The notes under the pieces are model-generated. The model was not told the origin of the DNA. It searched no databases and saw only the letters and a program-made list of their open reading frames with translations. Shown piece after piece: positions 28,940-39,684 of a stretch of 64,000 nucleotides of DNA. Positions within the stretch are counted from its first letter, which is position 1. Every line of letters starts with the position of its first letter. The stretch is from Acidiphilium sp. C61 (GTDB taxonomy: Bacteria > Pseudomonadota > Alphaproteobacteria > Acetobacterales > Acetobacteraceae), in the NCBI RefSeq assembly GCF_902712915.1, contig NZ_CACTIA010000005.1:2826501-2890500 (forward strand), written 5' to 3'. Position numbers and translations under genes: made by a program.

Positions 28940-28968
28940 CTTGTGCCGGCGGGGGGCGTGCCCTAATT
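28940..28968 (+). promoter_or_regulatory. Candidate RpoH (heat-shock) promoter of grpE
   Basis: CTTG (28940-28943), 18-base spacer, CCTAATT (28962-28968). The alphaproteobacterial RpoH consensus is CTTG-N17/18-CYTATNT. Predicted transcription start falls within a few bases of the grpE ATG (28977), and no Shine-Dalgarno is visible, so the mRNA may be leaderless. The dnaK promoter shares CCTTGTGCC. Confidence 0.5.
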
Positions 28969-28976
28969 GCGGCGAC

Positions 28977-29597
28977 ATGACCGAAGACACGCTGAACGCC
29001 GGCCCCGACCACAAGACGGGCCCGGACCCCCTGGCGGCTGGCAGCGACACGGCGCCCGCCTCCGAGGCTGAACAGCTTGCCGCCGCCCACGAGCGGATCG
29101 CCGCCCTCGAGGCCGAGGCCGCCGATTTGCGCGACAAGTGGATCCGTTCCCAGGCCGACATGGAAAACCTGCGCGCCCGCACGCGGCGCGAGGTGGAGGA
29201 TGCCCGGCTCTACGCGGTGCAGAAATTCGCCGCCGACGTTGCCGAGGCGGCCGAAAATCTCCGCCGCGGGCTCGATGCCCTGCCGCCGCCGCAGGAGGGC
29301 GAATCCCCGCTTCTCGCCAAGCTGCGCGACGGGTTCGCCGGCGTCGAGCGCAGCTTCATCGCCATGCTCGAGCGCAACGGCATCCGCGCCGATGAGGCGA
29401 TCGGCGCCACCTTCGATGCCGACCGCCACCAGGCGATGGCCGAGCAGGAAACCGCCGACTCCCCGCCCGGCACGGTGATCCAGGCCTGGAGCCGGACATG
29501 GACGCTGAACGGCCGCCTGCTCCGCCCGGCGATGGTGGTGGTGGCGAAGGCGCCCTCCGGCGGCCAGCCCGGCAAGCCGCTCGATATCGAGGCCTGA
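28977..29597 (+). CDS. grpE: Nucleotide exchange factor GrpE
   Basis: Cochaperone that releases ADP from DnaK. The 206-residue product has an acidic N-terminal tail, a long coiled coil (EQLAAAHERIAALEAEAADLRDKW, KFAADVAEAAENLRRG) and the C-terminal beta-wing (ATFDADRHQAMAEQE, TVIQAWSRTWTLNGRLLRPAMVVVAK). ATG 28977 is the only suitable start and lacks a ribosome binding site. Followed after 159 bases by dnaK. Confidence 0.93.
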   Translation: MTEDTLNAGPDHKTGPDPLAAGSDTAPASEAEQLAAAHERIAALEAEAADLRDKWIRSQADMENLRARTRREVEDARLYAVQKFAADVAEAAENLRRGLDALPPPQEGESPLLAKLRDGFAGVERSFIAMLERNGIRADEAIGATFDADRHQAMAEQETADSPPGTVIQAWSRTWTLNGRLLRPAMVVVAKAPSGGQPGKPLDIEA

Positions 29598-29657
29598 TCC
29601 CCGCGCGTCGGTCATCGCCGCTGCGCCAAAATTCCGGCCCCTCCGGCCAGCCGACCC

Positions 29658-29685
29658 CTTGTGCCCGCAGGGGTGGTTCAATACA
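29658..29685 (+). promoter_or_regulatory. Candidate RpoH promoter of dnaK
   Basis: CTTG (29658-29661), 17-base spacer, CAATACA (29679-29685), a partial match to CTTG-N17/18-CYTATNT. The surrounding CCTTGTGCC is identical to that upstream of grpE. Confidence 0.45.
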
Positions 29686-29704
29686 TCAAGCGGGCGAAAC
29701 AATA

Positions 29705-29739
29705 GGGGTGTGCCCGATGCTTCGGGTCCGGCGCACCCG
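29705..29739 (+). promoter_or_regulatory. 5' leader hairpin of dnaK
   Basis: GGGTGTGCC (29706-29714) can pair with GGCGCACCC (29730-29738), one G-U pair, with a smaller inner CCCGA/TCGGG stem. It ends just before the AAGGAG ribosome binding site (29744-29749). It could stabilise the message or affect ribosome access with temperature; the site itself is not sequestered. Confidence 0.35.
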
Positions 29740-29756
29740 CTGAAAGGAGTGTTTCT

Positions 29757-31661
<1,905 letters not shown>

Positions 31662-31691
31662 CGGTCGCCGCCGCACGATAGATGCTTGCCA

Positions 31692-31727
31692 GTCCCGGAC
31701 CAGCGATGGTCCGGGACATTCTTGTTT
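31692..31727 (+). terminator. Terminator after dnaK
   Basis: Perfect 10-bp stem GTCCCGGACC / GGTCCGGGAC (31692-31701, 31708-31717) with a six-base loop, followed by ATTCTTGTTT. It lies between dnaK and dnaJ and would reduce dnaJ expression relative to dnaK. Confidence 0.75.
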
Positions 31728-31755
31728 CTGAGATTGTCGGGATTGAGCCGGGATC

Positions 31756-32907
31756 ATGGCGAAGACGGATTATTATGAACTGCTCGGCGTATCGCGGAGC
31801 GCCGCCGCCGATGAGCTGAAAAAGGCCTATCGCAAGCTGGCGATGCAATATCACCCGGACCGCAATCCGGGCGATGCCGCGGCCGAGCAGAAATTCAAGG
31901 ACATCAACGAAGCCTACGACGTCCTCAAGGACGAGCAGAAGCGCGCCGCCTATGACCGCTTCGGCCATGCCGCGTTCGAAGGCGGCGGGCCGGGTGCCGG
32001 CGGCTTTGGCGGCGGCGGCTTCGGCGGTTTCGGCGGGTTCGAGGGCGGCATCGGCGATATTTTCGAGCAGATGTTCGGCGAGGCGATGGGCGGGCGCCGC
32101 GGCGGCCGGGCCGAGCGCGGCGGGGCGGATATCCGCGCCGCCGTCGAGATCGACCTGACCCAGGCCTTCGCCGGCACCAAGAGCGAGATCCGGGTGCCGA
32201 CGCGCGTCTCCTGCGATGCCTGTTCGGGCTCCGGCTCGGCCGACAAATCCGCCGCCAACGAGGCGTGTTCGACCTGCGGCGGCGCCGGTCGCGTGCGCGC
32301 CCAGCAGGGCTTCTTCGTCGTCGAGCGCACCTGCCCGACCTGCGGCGGCGCCGGCCGCACCGTCCGCAATCCCTGCCGGGTCTGCTCCGGCGTCGGCACC
32401 GTGCCGCGCGAGCGCACCCTCTCGGTCTCCATTCCCGCCGGCGTCGAGGATGGCACGCGCATCCGCCTCTCCGGCGAGGGCGAGGCCGGCGGCCGCGGCG
32501 CGCAGCCCGGCGATCTCTACGTCCATGTCGCGATCCGCCCGCATCCGATCTTCCAGCGCGACGGTGCGAACGTCTTCTGCCGCGTGCCGCTGCGCATGGC
32601 CCAGGCCGCCTTGGGCGGCGAGATCGAGGTTCCCGCGATCGATGGCTCCCGCGCCCGGGTCAAGATCCCCGCCGGCACCCAGACGGGCGACCAGTTCCGC
32701 CTGCGCGGCAAGGGGTTCTCGGTGCTGCGCAGTTCGGCGCGCGGCGACATGTATATCCAGGTCGCGGTCGAAACCCCGCAGAACCTGACCAGGCGCCAGC
32801 GCGAACTGCTCGAGGAATTCGAGCGCGAGGCCGGGACCACCGCCGCCGGCAGCCCCGAGCATGAAGGCTTCTTCGCCAAGGTGAAGGAATTTTTCGACGG
32901 ATTGTAA
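31756..32907 (+). CDS. dnaJ: Chaperone DnaJ (Hsp40)
   Basis: Cochaperone of 383 residues that stimulates DnaK ATPase. J domain with HPD at 33-35, a Gly/Phe-rich region (about 77-98), four CxxCxGxG zinc motifs ([32 protein letters not shown]) and the C-terminal substrate domains. Complete type I DnaJ. ATG 31756 is a few bases downstream of a weak GAG-type site. TAA stop. Confidence 0.97.
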   Translation: MAKTDYYELLGVSRSAAADELKKAYRKLAMQYHPDRNPGDAAAEQKFKDINEAYDVLKDEQKRAAYDRFGHAAFEGGGPGAGGFGGGGFGGFGGFEGGIGDIFEQMFGEAMGGRRGGRAERGGADIRAAVEIDLTQAFAGTKSEIRVPTRVSCDACSGSGSADKSAANEACSTCGGAGRVRAQQGFFVVERTCPTCGGAGRTVRNPCRVCSGVGTVPRERTLSVSIPAGVEDGTRIRLSGEGEAGGRGAQPGDLYVHVAIRPHPIFQRDGANVFCRVPLRMAQAALGGEIEVPAIDGSRARVKIPAGTQTGDQFRLRGKGFSVLRSSARGDMYIQVAVETPQNLTRRQRELLEEFEREAGTTAAGSPEHEGFFAKVKEFFDGL

Positions 32908-33019
32908 CAATCCCCCGCCGCCGCCCCGAAGCCAGGCTCCGGTGCGGCGGCGGGGCGTTGCTTTCCGCCGTGCCTCGCCCAACTATCCCGGCAGGCCGCC
33001 AACCAACAGGATGAACATC

Positions 33020-33535
33020 ATGAAGCCAGTTCTGCCTGCCGCCGCCGCCATCGCCCTGCTTCTCGCCGGCTGCGCCGTAGCCCCGCCGAGCGGGCCGAGC
33101 GTGGTCTCGATGCCCGGCCCCGGAATCTCCTTCGACCAGTTCCGCCACGACGATTCGCTCTGCCGCTATTACGCGAGCCGCCAGATCAACCCGGCCGAGG
33201 CCCAGGCCGCCGGCCAGTCCGCCACCAACACCGCGGTCGGCGGCACCCTGCTCGGCGCCGCCGCCGGCGCGCTGCTCGGCGCTGCCGGCGGCAATGCCGG
33301 CACCGGGGCCGCGATCGGCGCGGGTTCCGGCCTGCTGCTCGGCAGCACCATGGGCGGCGGCAACGCCCAGAACGCGGCGGACTCGATGCAGGCGCGCTAC
33401 AACGTCGCCTATGCCCAGTGTATGGTAGCGCACGGCAACAAGATGGAAGGCTATGCGCGCGGATACCGACCGTCCTACAATTACGGCGCGCCGTCCTATG
33501 CGCCGCCCGGCTACTACGCCTATCCGCATTACTGA
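33020..33535 (+). CDS. Glycine-zipper lipoprotein
   Basis: A 171-residue lipoprotein: signal peptide MKPVLPAAAAIALLLAGC (lipid-modified Cys18), an N-terminal domain with FDQFRHDDSLCRYYA, a Gly/Ala-rich glycine-zipper membrane hairpin (VGGTLLGAAAGALLGAAGG, about 78-108), then YNVAYAQCMVAHG and a Tyr/Pro-rich tail. Such 17-kDa-antigen-like proteins sit in the outer membrane; function is usually unknown. ATG 33020 with AGGA eight bases upstream is preferred over ATG 33011. Confidence 0.8.
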   Translation: MKPVLPAAAAIALLLAGCAVAPPSGPSVVSMPGPGISFDQFRHDDSLCRYYASRQINPAEAQAAGQSATNTAVGGTLLGAAAGALLGAAGGNAGTGAAIGAGSGLLLGSTMGGGNAQNAADSMQARYNVAYAQCMVAHGNKMEGYARGYRPSYNYGAPSYAPPGYYAYPHY

Positions 33536-33581
33536 TCCGGTCCGCGCCGGCGGTGTCGCACTCGGTGCCGCGCCGCCGCCG

Positions 33582-34433
33582 ATGGCGCGGCCGCGACGGC
33601 GCCGGCGCTGGCGGATTCCGCTCCCGGTCTCGATCGCCCTGCACGCGGCGATCCTGCTCCTGCTGCTCTACGTGGTGCATCGCCGTCGGTTGCCCGAGCC
33701 GCACCCCCAATCCGGCATCGAAGTCGTGTTTCAGAATTCCGGCCTGACCCACACGGCGAAGCACGACGCCGCCCCCGCAGAACCCCGCCACGCGCCCGAG
33801 GCCACACCATCCCTGCCGCCGCCGCCGCTTGCCGCCCCGCCGCCGCAACCAGCACCCAAGCCGGTTCCCGCGCCATCACCAGCGCCGCCCGCGGTCCATC
33901 TCGACACGCGCCAGTTCGCCCCGCCGCCGATGCAGGCCTCCATCGTCCCGCACGCCCCGCCGGTGCCGAAATCGCCGCCCCGCCCGTCTCGCCCGGCGCC
34001 GCGCCACAGCTATGTCGTGATGAACGGCATGTCCTTCGGCAGCCGGCCGAGCACCGCGCTCACCCATCGCAGCACGGCGCTCAACCTCGCCCCCGCCGCC
34101 CCCGACTTCAACCGCCATGCGCCCGACATCGTCTTCAAGGGCAAGGCCGGGCCGGACTGGCAGAGCGCCTTCAACAAATGGGTGAACACGCATGATTATT
34201 ACCCCGAGGGTGCCGCCGCCCAGGGCCAGCAGGGCTCGGTGACGGTGAGCTTCACCGTGCTGCCCGACGGGCGGGTGATCGACCTGCACATGGTCAGCCG
34301 CTCCGGCGCGCCGCTGCTCGACATGGCGTGGTATGGGCTGTTCAACGGTGCGCAGGTGCCGAAATTCCCGCCCGGCTCGAAGGCGAAATCCGAGCAGGTG
34401 ACGGCAACCATCCACTTCATCCTGATCCACTGA
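33582..34433 (+). CDS. TonB-like energy transducer
   Basis: A 283-residue protein with a short Arg-rich N-terminus (MARPRRRRRWR), one membrane segment (IPLPVSIALHAAILLLLLYVV), a long Pro-rich periplasmic spacer and a C-terminal TonB-type domain (QGQQGSVTVSFTVLPDGRVIDLHMVSRSG...). It would couple the proton-motive force to outer-membrane receptors, or act as a TonB paralogue. No exbB/exbD is nearby. Start ATG 33582 has no clear ribosome binding site; the frame stays open upstream into the previous gene and an earlier start is possible. Confidence 0.75.
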   Translation: MARPRRRRRWRIPLPVSIALHAAILLLLLYVVHRRRLPEPHPQSGIEVVFQNSGLTHTAKHDAAPAEPRHAPEATPSLPPPPLAAPPPQPAPKPVPAPSPAPPAVHLDTRQFAPPPMQASIVPHAPPVPKSPPRPSRPAPRHSYVVMNGMSFGSRPSTALTHRSTALNLAPAAPDFNRHAPDIVFKGKAGPDWQSAFNKWVNTHDYYPEGAAAQGQQGSVTVSFTVLPDGRVIDLHMVSRSGAPLLDMAWYGLFNGAQVPKFPPGSKAKSEQVTATIHFILIH

Positions 34434-34486
34434 CCCCGCCCCGTGCGGGGCAGGGCAGGGACCAGCCCCACGCGGCGGGGCAAAAA

Positions 34487-35704
34487 TCAGCCGCGCCGGG
34501 CGCGGCGGATGACCCCCGCCGCCTCCAGCGCGGCGATCTCGGCCCCGGTATAGCCATGCTCGGCGAGGATCTCGTCGAGATGCGCGGCAAAGCCCGGCGG
34601 TGCCGCGTGCGGCCCGCCCGGCGTGCGCGAGAACTTGATCGGCGTGCCCAGCGTGCGCACCCCGTCCAGCTCCGCGACCATGGCGCGGTGGCGCGCGTGC
34701 TCGCTCTCCAGCGCCGCATCCACCGGCCGCACCGGCCCGGCCGGAATCCCGGCGCGGATCATCCGCTCGGCGAGTTCCTCGCCGTCATGCCCGGCGAGCG
34801 CCTCGCTCAGCGCCGCGGTCATCGCCGCGCGGTTGGCGAGCCGGTCGGCATTGGTGGCAAAGCGCGGATCGGCGGCGAGGTCCGGCCGCTCCAGCAGCGC
34901 GCAGAGCTTGCGGAACTGCCCGTCATTGCCGCCGGCGATGAAAATCTCGCAGGTCGCGGTCGGGAAGGTGTCATAGGGGGCGATGTTGGGATGGGCGTTG
35001 CCCGTCGCCGCCGGCCGCTTGCCGTTCAGCAGGTAATTCGCCGCCGCCGGGTGCAGCAGCGCCATGCCCGCATCGTGCAGCGTCATGTCGATGAACTGCC
35101 CGCGCCCCGAGCGCTGGCGCTCCTGCAACGCCATCAGGATGCCGACCGCCGAATACAGCCCGGTCGCGAGATCGACCACCGGCGTCCCCATCCTGAGCGG
35201 CCCCTCGCCGGGGCGGCCGTTGATGGTCATCAGCCCGGTCATCGCCTGCACCACCGCGTCATAGCCCGGCAGCCCGCCGAACGGCCCGTCGGCGCCGAAC
35301 CCCGAGATCCGGCAATGCACGAGGCGCGGAAAGCGCGGGGCCAGCGCCGCCTGGCCGATATTCCACTTCTCCAGCGTGCCGGGCTTGAAATTCTCCACCA
35401 GCACGTCGGCCTCCTCCAGCAGCCGCAGCAGCACCGCGCGCCCCTGCTCGTGCGCGAGGTCGAGCGTCATCGCCCGCTTGTTGCGATTGGCACCGAGGAA
35501 ATAGCTCGCATCCCGCGCCCCGTCCGCCCGCTCGAGGAAAGGCGGTCCCCAGTCGCGCACCTCGTCGCCCTGCGGCGGCTCGATCTTGATCACGTCCGCG
35601 CCGTGATCGGCGAGGATCATCGTGCAATACGGCCCGCCCAGCACCCTGGTCAGGTCGATCACCTTCAGCCCGGTCAGCGCGCGTTCGGTCATGGCGGCGA
35701 TCAT
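34487..35704 (-). CDS. CaiB/BaiF (class III) CoA-transferase
   Basis: A 405-residue enzyme of the formyl-CoA/carnitine CoA-transferase fold. Opens LKVIDLTRVLGGPYCTMILADHGADVIKIE; has SYFLGANRNKRAMTLDL, VLVENFKPG and the Asp-containing VDLATGLYSAVG that corresponds to the catalytic aspartate. Moves CoA between carboxylic acids; the substrate is unknown. ATG 35704 has GGGG three bases upstream; ATG 35692 is an alternative. Divergent from the SDR at 35788 with 83 bases between, so the two may share control. Confidence 0.88.
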   Translation of the reverse strand: MIAAMTERALTGLKVIDLTRVLGGPYCTMILADHGADVIKIEPPQGDEVRDWGPPFLERADGARDASYFLGANRNKRAMTLDLAHEQGRAVLLRLLEEADVLVENFKPGTLEKWNIGQAALAPRFPRLVHCRISGFGADGPFGGLPGYDAVVQAMTGLMTINGRPGEGPLRMGTPVVDLATGLYSAVGILMALQERQRSGRGQFIDMTLHDAGMALLHPAAANYLLNGKRPAATGNAHPNIAPYDTFPTATCEIFIAGGNDGQFRKLCALLERPDLAADPRFATNADRLANRAAMTAALSEALAGHDGEELAERMIRAGIPAGPVRPVDAALESEHARHRAMVAELDGVRTLGTPIKFSRTPGGPHAAPPGFAAHLDEILAEHGYTGAEIAALEAAGVIRRARRG

Positions 35705-35787
35705 GGTCCCCTGTCGAATTCGGTGTCGCGCCCATCTGATGCTATGGACGCGGCCTCGACACAAGCAGGACAGGGAAGGGAGCGGAG

Positions 35788-36570
35788 ATGGAACTCGGAT
35801 TGAAGGGCAAGCGGGCGATCGTGTGCGCGGCCAGCAAGGGGCTCGGCCGCGCCGTGGCCGTCTCCCTCGCCCGCGAGGGCGTGGATCTGGTGATCACCGC
35901 GCGCGGCGAGGCGGCGCTGGCCGAAACGGCGGCGGCGATCCGCGCCGAAACCGGGGTGAAGGTCGAGATCGCGGCCGGCGACATCACCACCGAGGCGGGC
36001 CGCGCCGCGGCGCTCGCCCTCTGCCCCGCGCCGGACATCCTGATCAACAATGCCGGCGGCCCGCCCGCCGGCGATTTCCGCAAATTCACCGACGCCGACT
36101 GGGAAGCCGCCCTGCGCGCCAACATGCTCACCCCGATCGCGCTGATCCGCGCGACGGTGGATGGCATGATCGAGCGCCGCTTCGGCCGCATCGTCAACAT
36201 CACCTCGGCGGCGGTGAAATCGCCGATCCCCGCCCTTGGCCTGTCCAATGGCGCCCGCGCCGGGCTCACCGGCTTCGTCGCCGGCCTCGCCCGCCAGGTC
36301 GCGAAGCACAACGTGACGATCAACAATCTTCTCCCCGGCCCCTTCATGACCGACCGTCTGCGGGACAACGCGGCCTCCGCCGCCCGCGCCTCCGGCCGCT
36401 CGGTCGAGGACGAGCTCGCCGCCCGCGCCGCCGCCAACCCGACCGGCCGCGTCGGCACGCCGGAGGAATTCGGCGATGCCTGCGCCTTCCTCTGCGGCGC
36501 ACAGGCGGGCTTCATCGTCGGCCAGAACCTGCTGCTCGATGGCGGCGCCTTCAACGCGGCGTTCGGCTGA
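35788..36570 (+). CDS. Atypical SDR-family protein without catalytic Tyr/Lys
   Basis: A 260-residue Rossmann protein resembling FabG: cofactor loop CAASKGLGRAVA, NNAGGPPAGDF, and C-terminal GQNLLLDGGAFN. At the site of the usual Tyr-x3-Lys it reads LGLSNGARAGL, so Tyr becomes Ser and Lys becomes Arg. Ser before it (ITSAAVKS) is kept. A subfamily with the LGLSNGAR motif exists as far as I recall; whether it has dehydrogenase activity is unknown. GGAG precedes ATG 35788. The MBL gene starts two bases after its stop. Confidence 0.82.
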   Translation: MELGLKGKRAIVCAASKGLGRAVAVSLAREGVDLVITARGEAALAETAAAIRAETGVKVEIAAGDITTEAGRAAALALCPAPDILINNAGGPPAGDFRKFTDADWEAALRANMLTPIALIRATVDGMIERRFGRIVNITSAAVKSPIPALGLSNGARAGLTGFVAGLARQVAKHNVTINNLLPGPFMTDRLRDNAASAARASGRSVEDELAARAAANPTGRVGTPEEFGDACAFLCGAQAGFIVGQNLLLDGGAFNAAFG

Positions 36571-36572
36571 CC

Positions 36573-37550
36573 TTGGCCTACCCGGTTTCGGATCATTACG
36601 ACGGCGCCCGCTTCTTCAACCCCGAAGGCGCCCGCCGCCGCACCGGCCGCTTCCCGATGCTCCGCTGGGTCACGCGGCGCGAGGGACGGGCGAAATGGCC
36701 CGACCGGGTGGAAAACCGGATCTTTGCTCCGCCGCCCGCCGCGGTGGCGGCGGGCGAGGCGGCGGTGACCTTCATCGGCCATGCGAGCTTCCTGATCCGC
36801 CTGCCGGGCCTCGTGCTGCTGACCGACCCGATCCTCTCGGATCGCTGCTCGCCGGTCGGCTGGGCCGGGCCGCGCCGGGTCCGCCCGCCCGGCCTCACGC
36901 TCGAGGCGATGCCGAAGCCGGACGCGATCCTGCTCTCGCACAACCATTACGACCATTGCGACATCCCGACCCTCGCCGCCCTGCACGCGCGCTTCGGCCG
37001 CATCCCGATCTTCACCCCGCTCGGCAACCGCGCCTTTCTCACCCGCAAGGGGCTCGGCCCGGTCACCGAGCTTGACTGGTGGCACCATGCCGAGCTGCAC
37101 GGCACCCGCATCACCCTGACCCCGGCGCGGCATTTCGCCGCCCGCACCCTGCGCGACCGCAACGCCACGCTCTGGGGCGGTTTCATGCTGCGCCATGAAG
37201 CCGGCCAGCTCTATTTCGCCGGCGACACCGGCTATACCGGCTATTTCCGCATGATCCGCGAGCGTCTCGGCCGCCCCGGCCTCGCCTTGCTGCCGATCGG
37301 CGCCTACGAGCCGCGCTGGTTCATGGGCAATGTCCACATGAACCCGGCGGATGCGGTGCGCGCCTTCGCCGAGCTGGGGGCGGCGCGGGCGGTGGGGATG
37401 CATTTCGGCACGTTCCAGCTCACCGACGAGGCGATCGACGCCCCGGAGCGCGACCTCGCCGCCGCCCGCGAGGCCGCCGGCCTGCCGGCCGCGCGTTTTT
37501 CCACGCTCGATGTCGGCGAGACCGGCCTGTTCCGCCTCGATCCCGGCTGA
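36573..37550 (+). CDS. MBL-fold metallohydrolase, NAPE-PLD/UlaG-like
   Basis: A 325-residue metallo-beta-lactamase-fold protein. It has TFIGHASFLIRLPG, the metal motif SHNHYDHCD, RHFAAR, FAGDTGYTGYF and the closing MHFGTFQLTDE. This set matches the NAPE-phospholipase-D-like branch of bacterial MBL hydrolases, which act on phosphodiesters or lactones. Substrate unknown. The start is probably TTG 36573, two bases after the SDR stop, because no ATG or GTG exists before the conserved N-terminus (SDHYDGARFFNPEG). Confidence 0.82.
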   Translation: MAYPVSDHYDGARFFNPEGARRRTGRFPMLRWVTRREGRAKWPDRVENRIFAPPPAAVAAGEAAVTFIGHASFLIRLPGLVLLTDPILSDRCSPVGWAGPRRVRPPGLTLEAMPKPDAILLSHNHYDHCDIPTLAALHARFGRIPIFTPLGNRAFLTRKGLGPVTELDWWHHAELHGTRITLTPARHFAARTLRDRNATLWGGFMLRHEAGQLYFAGDTGYTGYFRMIRERLGRPGLALLPIGAYEPRWFMGNVHMNPADAVRAFAELGAARAVGMHFGTFQLTDEAIDAPERDLAAAREAAGLPAARFSTLDVGETGLFRLDPG

Positions 37551-37557
37551 CCGACCT

Positions 37558-37611
37558 CAGCCGGATCAAAAACCCGGCTGACTGCCCTCAGCCGGATCAA
37601 AAACCCGGCTG
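37558..37611. repeat. Tandem duplicated hairpin between convergent genes
   Basis: CAGCCGGATCAAAAACCCGG followed by CTG (37558-37580) recurs at 37589-37611, with 31 bases between starts. Each copy folds as AGCCGG / CCCGGCT with an A-rich loop. A third partial match (CCCGGCTGA) is the 3' end of the MBL gene itself. Probably a bidirectional transcription end for the MBL and OsmC genes; no T-run follows. Confidence 0.7.
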
Positions 37612-37618
37612 AAGGGGG

Positions 37619-38122
37619 TCAGCCGCGAATCGCCTCGATCCGCGGCGGGTTGCGCAGCGTCTGCAGGATCACGCAATAGCGCTCGGTGCTCTCGATCAGC
37701 CGGGCCACGCTTTTCTCGTCCGCATCGGTGTCGAGATCGAAGCGCAGCGAAATCTCGGTGACACCCACCGGCGTGGCGCGGTCGATCGCCAGCGTCCCGC
37801 GCGCGTCCCATACCCCCTCGGCGGTGATGCTGCCGCGCTTCACAATCACCCCCATCGCGGTCGCGACGGCGGACAGCGTCACCCCGGCGCAGGCGACCAG
37901 CGCCTCCAGCAGCATGTCGCCCGAACAGGCCTGCGAGCCGTCGCCGCCGGCCGCCTCGTGCAGCCCGGCGGTCACCTCGCCGTCATGGCCGCGCACCACG
38001 CAGGCGAGCCCGCCCTGCACGATCTCGCCCACCGCGCGCGAGACGATCCGCGCCGAGGCGGCATCCTCGCGGTATTTCTGCTTCAGCGGCGCCTGCAAGG
38101 CGCGGAGTTCGGCGGCATCCAT
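37619..38122 (-). CDS. OsmC family peroxiredoxin-like protein
   Basis: A 167-residue OsmC/Ohr-fold protein. The two family cysteines are present: LLEALVACAGVT and STERYCVILQTL. Members reduce organic peroxides or act on unknown thiol chemistry in the cytoplasm. It is not clearly OsmC or Ohr proper. ATG 38122 has GGGAG six bases upstream. Confidence 0.82.
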   Translation of the reverse strand: MDAAELRALQAPLKQKYREDAASARIVSRAVGEIVQGGLACVVRGHDGEVTAGLHEAAGGDGSQACSGDMLLEALVACAGVTLSAVATAMGVIVKRGSITAEGVWDARGTLAIDRATPVGVTEISLRFDLDTDADEKSVARLIESTERYCVILQTLRNPPRIEAIRG

Positions 38123-38195
38123 CGCGGTCTCCCGGAAACTGTCCTGTGTCTTGCGGCGAGGATGCAGCCGCCGCCCCGCCGAGGCAAGCGGCGGA

Positions 38196-39506
38196 TCAGC
38201 GATGCGCCTCGGGCGCCGGCTCCACCGTATTGGGCTTGGGGATCGGCCGGTTCTCGACGACGCGCAGGAACTGGTGCGACATCGCGTGATAGACCGGCTC
38301 CTTGCAGACCAGCCGCGAAGCCATGGTGCCGAGGATCGCGGCAATCCCGACCGGCACCGACATCGACGGATCGGAGGTCATCTCGATCACGATCACCGCC
38401 GCCGTCAGCGGCGACTGCACGACGCCGGCGAAATACCCGGCCATGCCCACCATCGCGAATCCCGCCACCGGCAATCCCGGCAGCAGATGCACGAACGCCG
38501 TGCCGACGCCGACGCCGACAGCGAGGGAGGGCGCGAAAATCCCCCCCGGAATCCCCGAGAGATACGACACCAGGGTGGCGAGGAATTTCAGCGGCGCGAA
38601 ATCGACCGGCGGCAGCACGCCCGAAACCATCGCATCCCGCGCATTGGCATAGCTCGCATCGAACACCATCCCGTGCGAGGCGAAGCCGATCGCCGCGAGC
38701 ACGAGGCCGCAGAAGGCGGCGAAAATCACCGGCTGCTTCTGCGCGAGGCGGTTGATCGCGCCGGGCAGGAACTTCCACGGTGTCACCAGGATCTGCGCGA
38801 ACACCCCGCCCGCGAGCCCGCCGATCACGGCGCAGACCGGGATCAGCAGCCAGACCCAGTCCAGCTTCAGCACCGCGTGCGAGAAGCCGAAATAAGGCTG
38901 GTAGCCGAGGACGAACATCAGGGTGATGCCGCTCGCGAAGGCGGCGAGGATGATCGAGCGCACCTGCCGGTCATCGAAGCTGCGCGCCATCTCCTCGATC
39001 GCGAAGACGATGCCGGCCAGCGGCGCGTTGAAGGCGCAGGTGATGCCCGCCGCCCCCCCGGCGAGGATCAGCAGCCGCTGCAGCGCATGGGTGCGCTCCA
39101 GCCCCATCCGCCCGCAGATATTCATCGCAGCACAGCCGATCTGCACCGTCGGCCCCTCCTTGCCGATCGACGCGCCGCTCGCGAAGCCGATCAGCGTCAG
39201 CAGGAATTTCCCCACCGCGATCCGCAGCGACAGCACCGAATCGACATCGGCCGAATCCTGCATCTGCAACCCGGCCATCGCCTGCGGAATGCCCGAGCCC
39301 TGCGCGCCGGGAAACACCTGCCGGGTGAGATAGACGATGAGCGCGAGCCCCGCCGGGCAAAGCAGGAACACGATCCAGCCGTGCTGCGCCGTGACATGCT
39401 GGAACAGCGCCGTCGCGCGGACGACGCCGATGCCGAAGGCGATGGAGACCAGTCCGGTGATGATGGCGGCGAGAACGAAGATGAGATTGCGTTTCAATGC
39501 CGCCAT
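38196..39506 (-). CDS. clcA: ClC-type chloride/proton antiporter
   Basis: An integral membrane protein of 436 residues with the three ClC selectivity motifs GSGIPQ, GKEGPTVQ and GGIFAPSL. The gating glutamate (in GKEGP) and the internal proton glutamate (IEEMARSF) are both present, which in this family marks H+/Cl- exchangers rather than channels. In acid-tolerant bacteria such exchangers support acid resistance. ATG 39506 has GGGAG ten bases upstream. Lies convergent-side of OsmC and divergent from cydD. Confidence 0.9.
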   Translation of the reverse strand: MAALKRNLIFVLAAIITGLVSIAFGIGVVRATALFQHVTAQHGWIVFLLCPAGLALIVYLTRQVFPGAQGSGIPQAMAGLQMQDSADVDSVLSLRIAVGKFLLTLIGFASGASIGKEGPTVQIGCAAMNICGRMGLERTHALQRLLILAGGAAGITCAFNAPLAGIVFAIEEMARSFDDRQVRSIILAAFASGITLMFVLGYQPYFGFSHAVLKLDWVWLLIPVCAVIGGLAGGVFAQILVTPWKFLPGAINRLAQKQPVIFAAFCGLVLAAIGFASHGMVFDASYANARDAMVSGVLPPVDFAPLKFLATLVSYLSGIPGGIFAPSLAVGVGVGTAFVHLLPGLPVAGFAMVGMAGYFAGVVQSPLTAAVIVIEMTSDPSMSVPVGIAAILGTMASRLVCKEPVYHAMSHQFLRVVENRPIPKPNTVEPAPEAHR

Positions 39507-39589
39507 GAATGAAGATCTCCCTGAAAAATGATCCCGGCGGCAGGGCCAGGCCACATCCCGCCGCGCCCGCGGGGCTTGCCCGATACCGC

Positions 39590-39603
39590 TTGATTCATGT
39601 CAA
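39590..39603. promoter_or_regulatory. FNR-type palindrome upstream of cydD
   Basis: TTGAT-TCAT-GTCAA, nine of ten conserved positions of TTGAT-N4-ATCAA. Centred 88 bases before the cydD start codon and 90 before clcA on the other side, so either gene could be the target; cydDC is more plausible. Confidence 0.6.
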
Positions 39604-39684
39604 TGCCAGAACGGGCACCGCATGTGAACCGTCCGCCGCCCGCGCCCGGCGCTGCGGCCGCCGGCGCCGCCTGAGAGGACAGAC

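Noticed and set aside
34434..34486. Terminator after the TonB-like gene (CCCCG/CGGGG)
   Set aside because: The stem is only about five bases with a two-base loop and no T-run, too weak to call.
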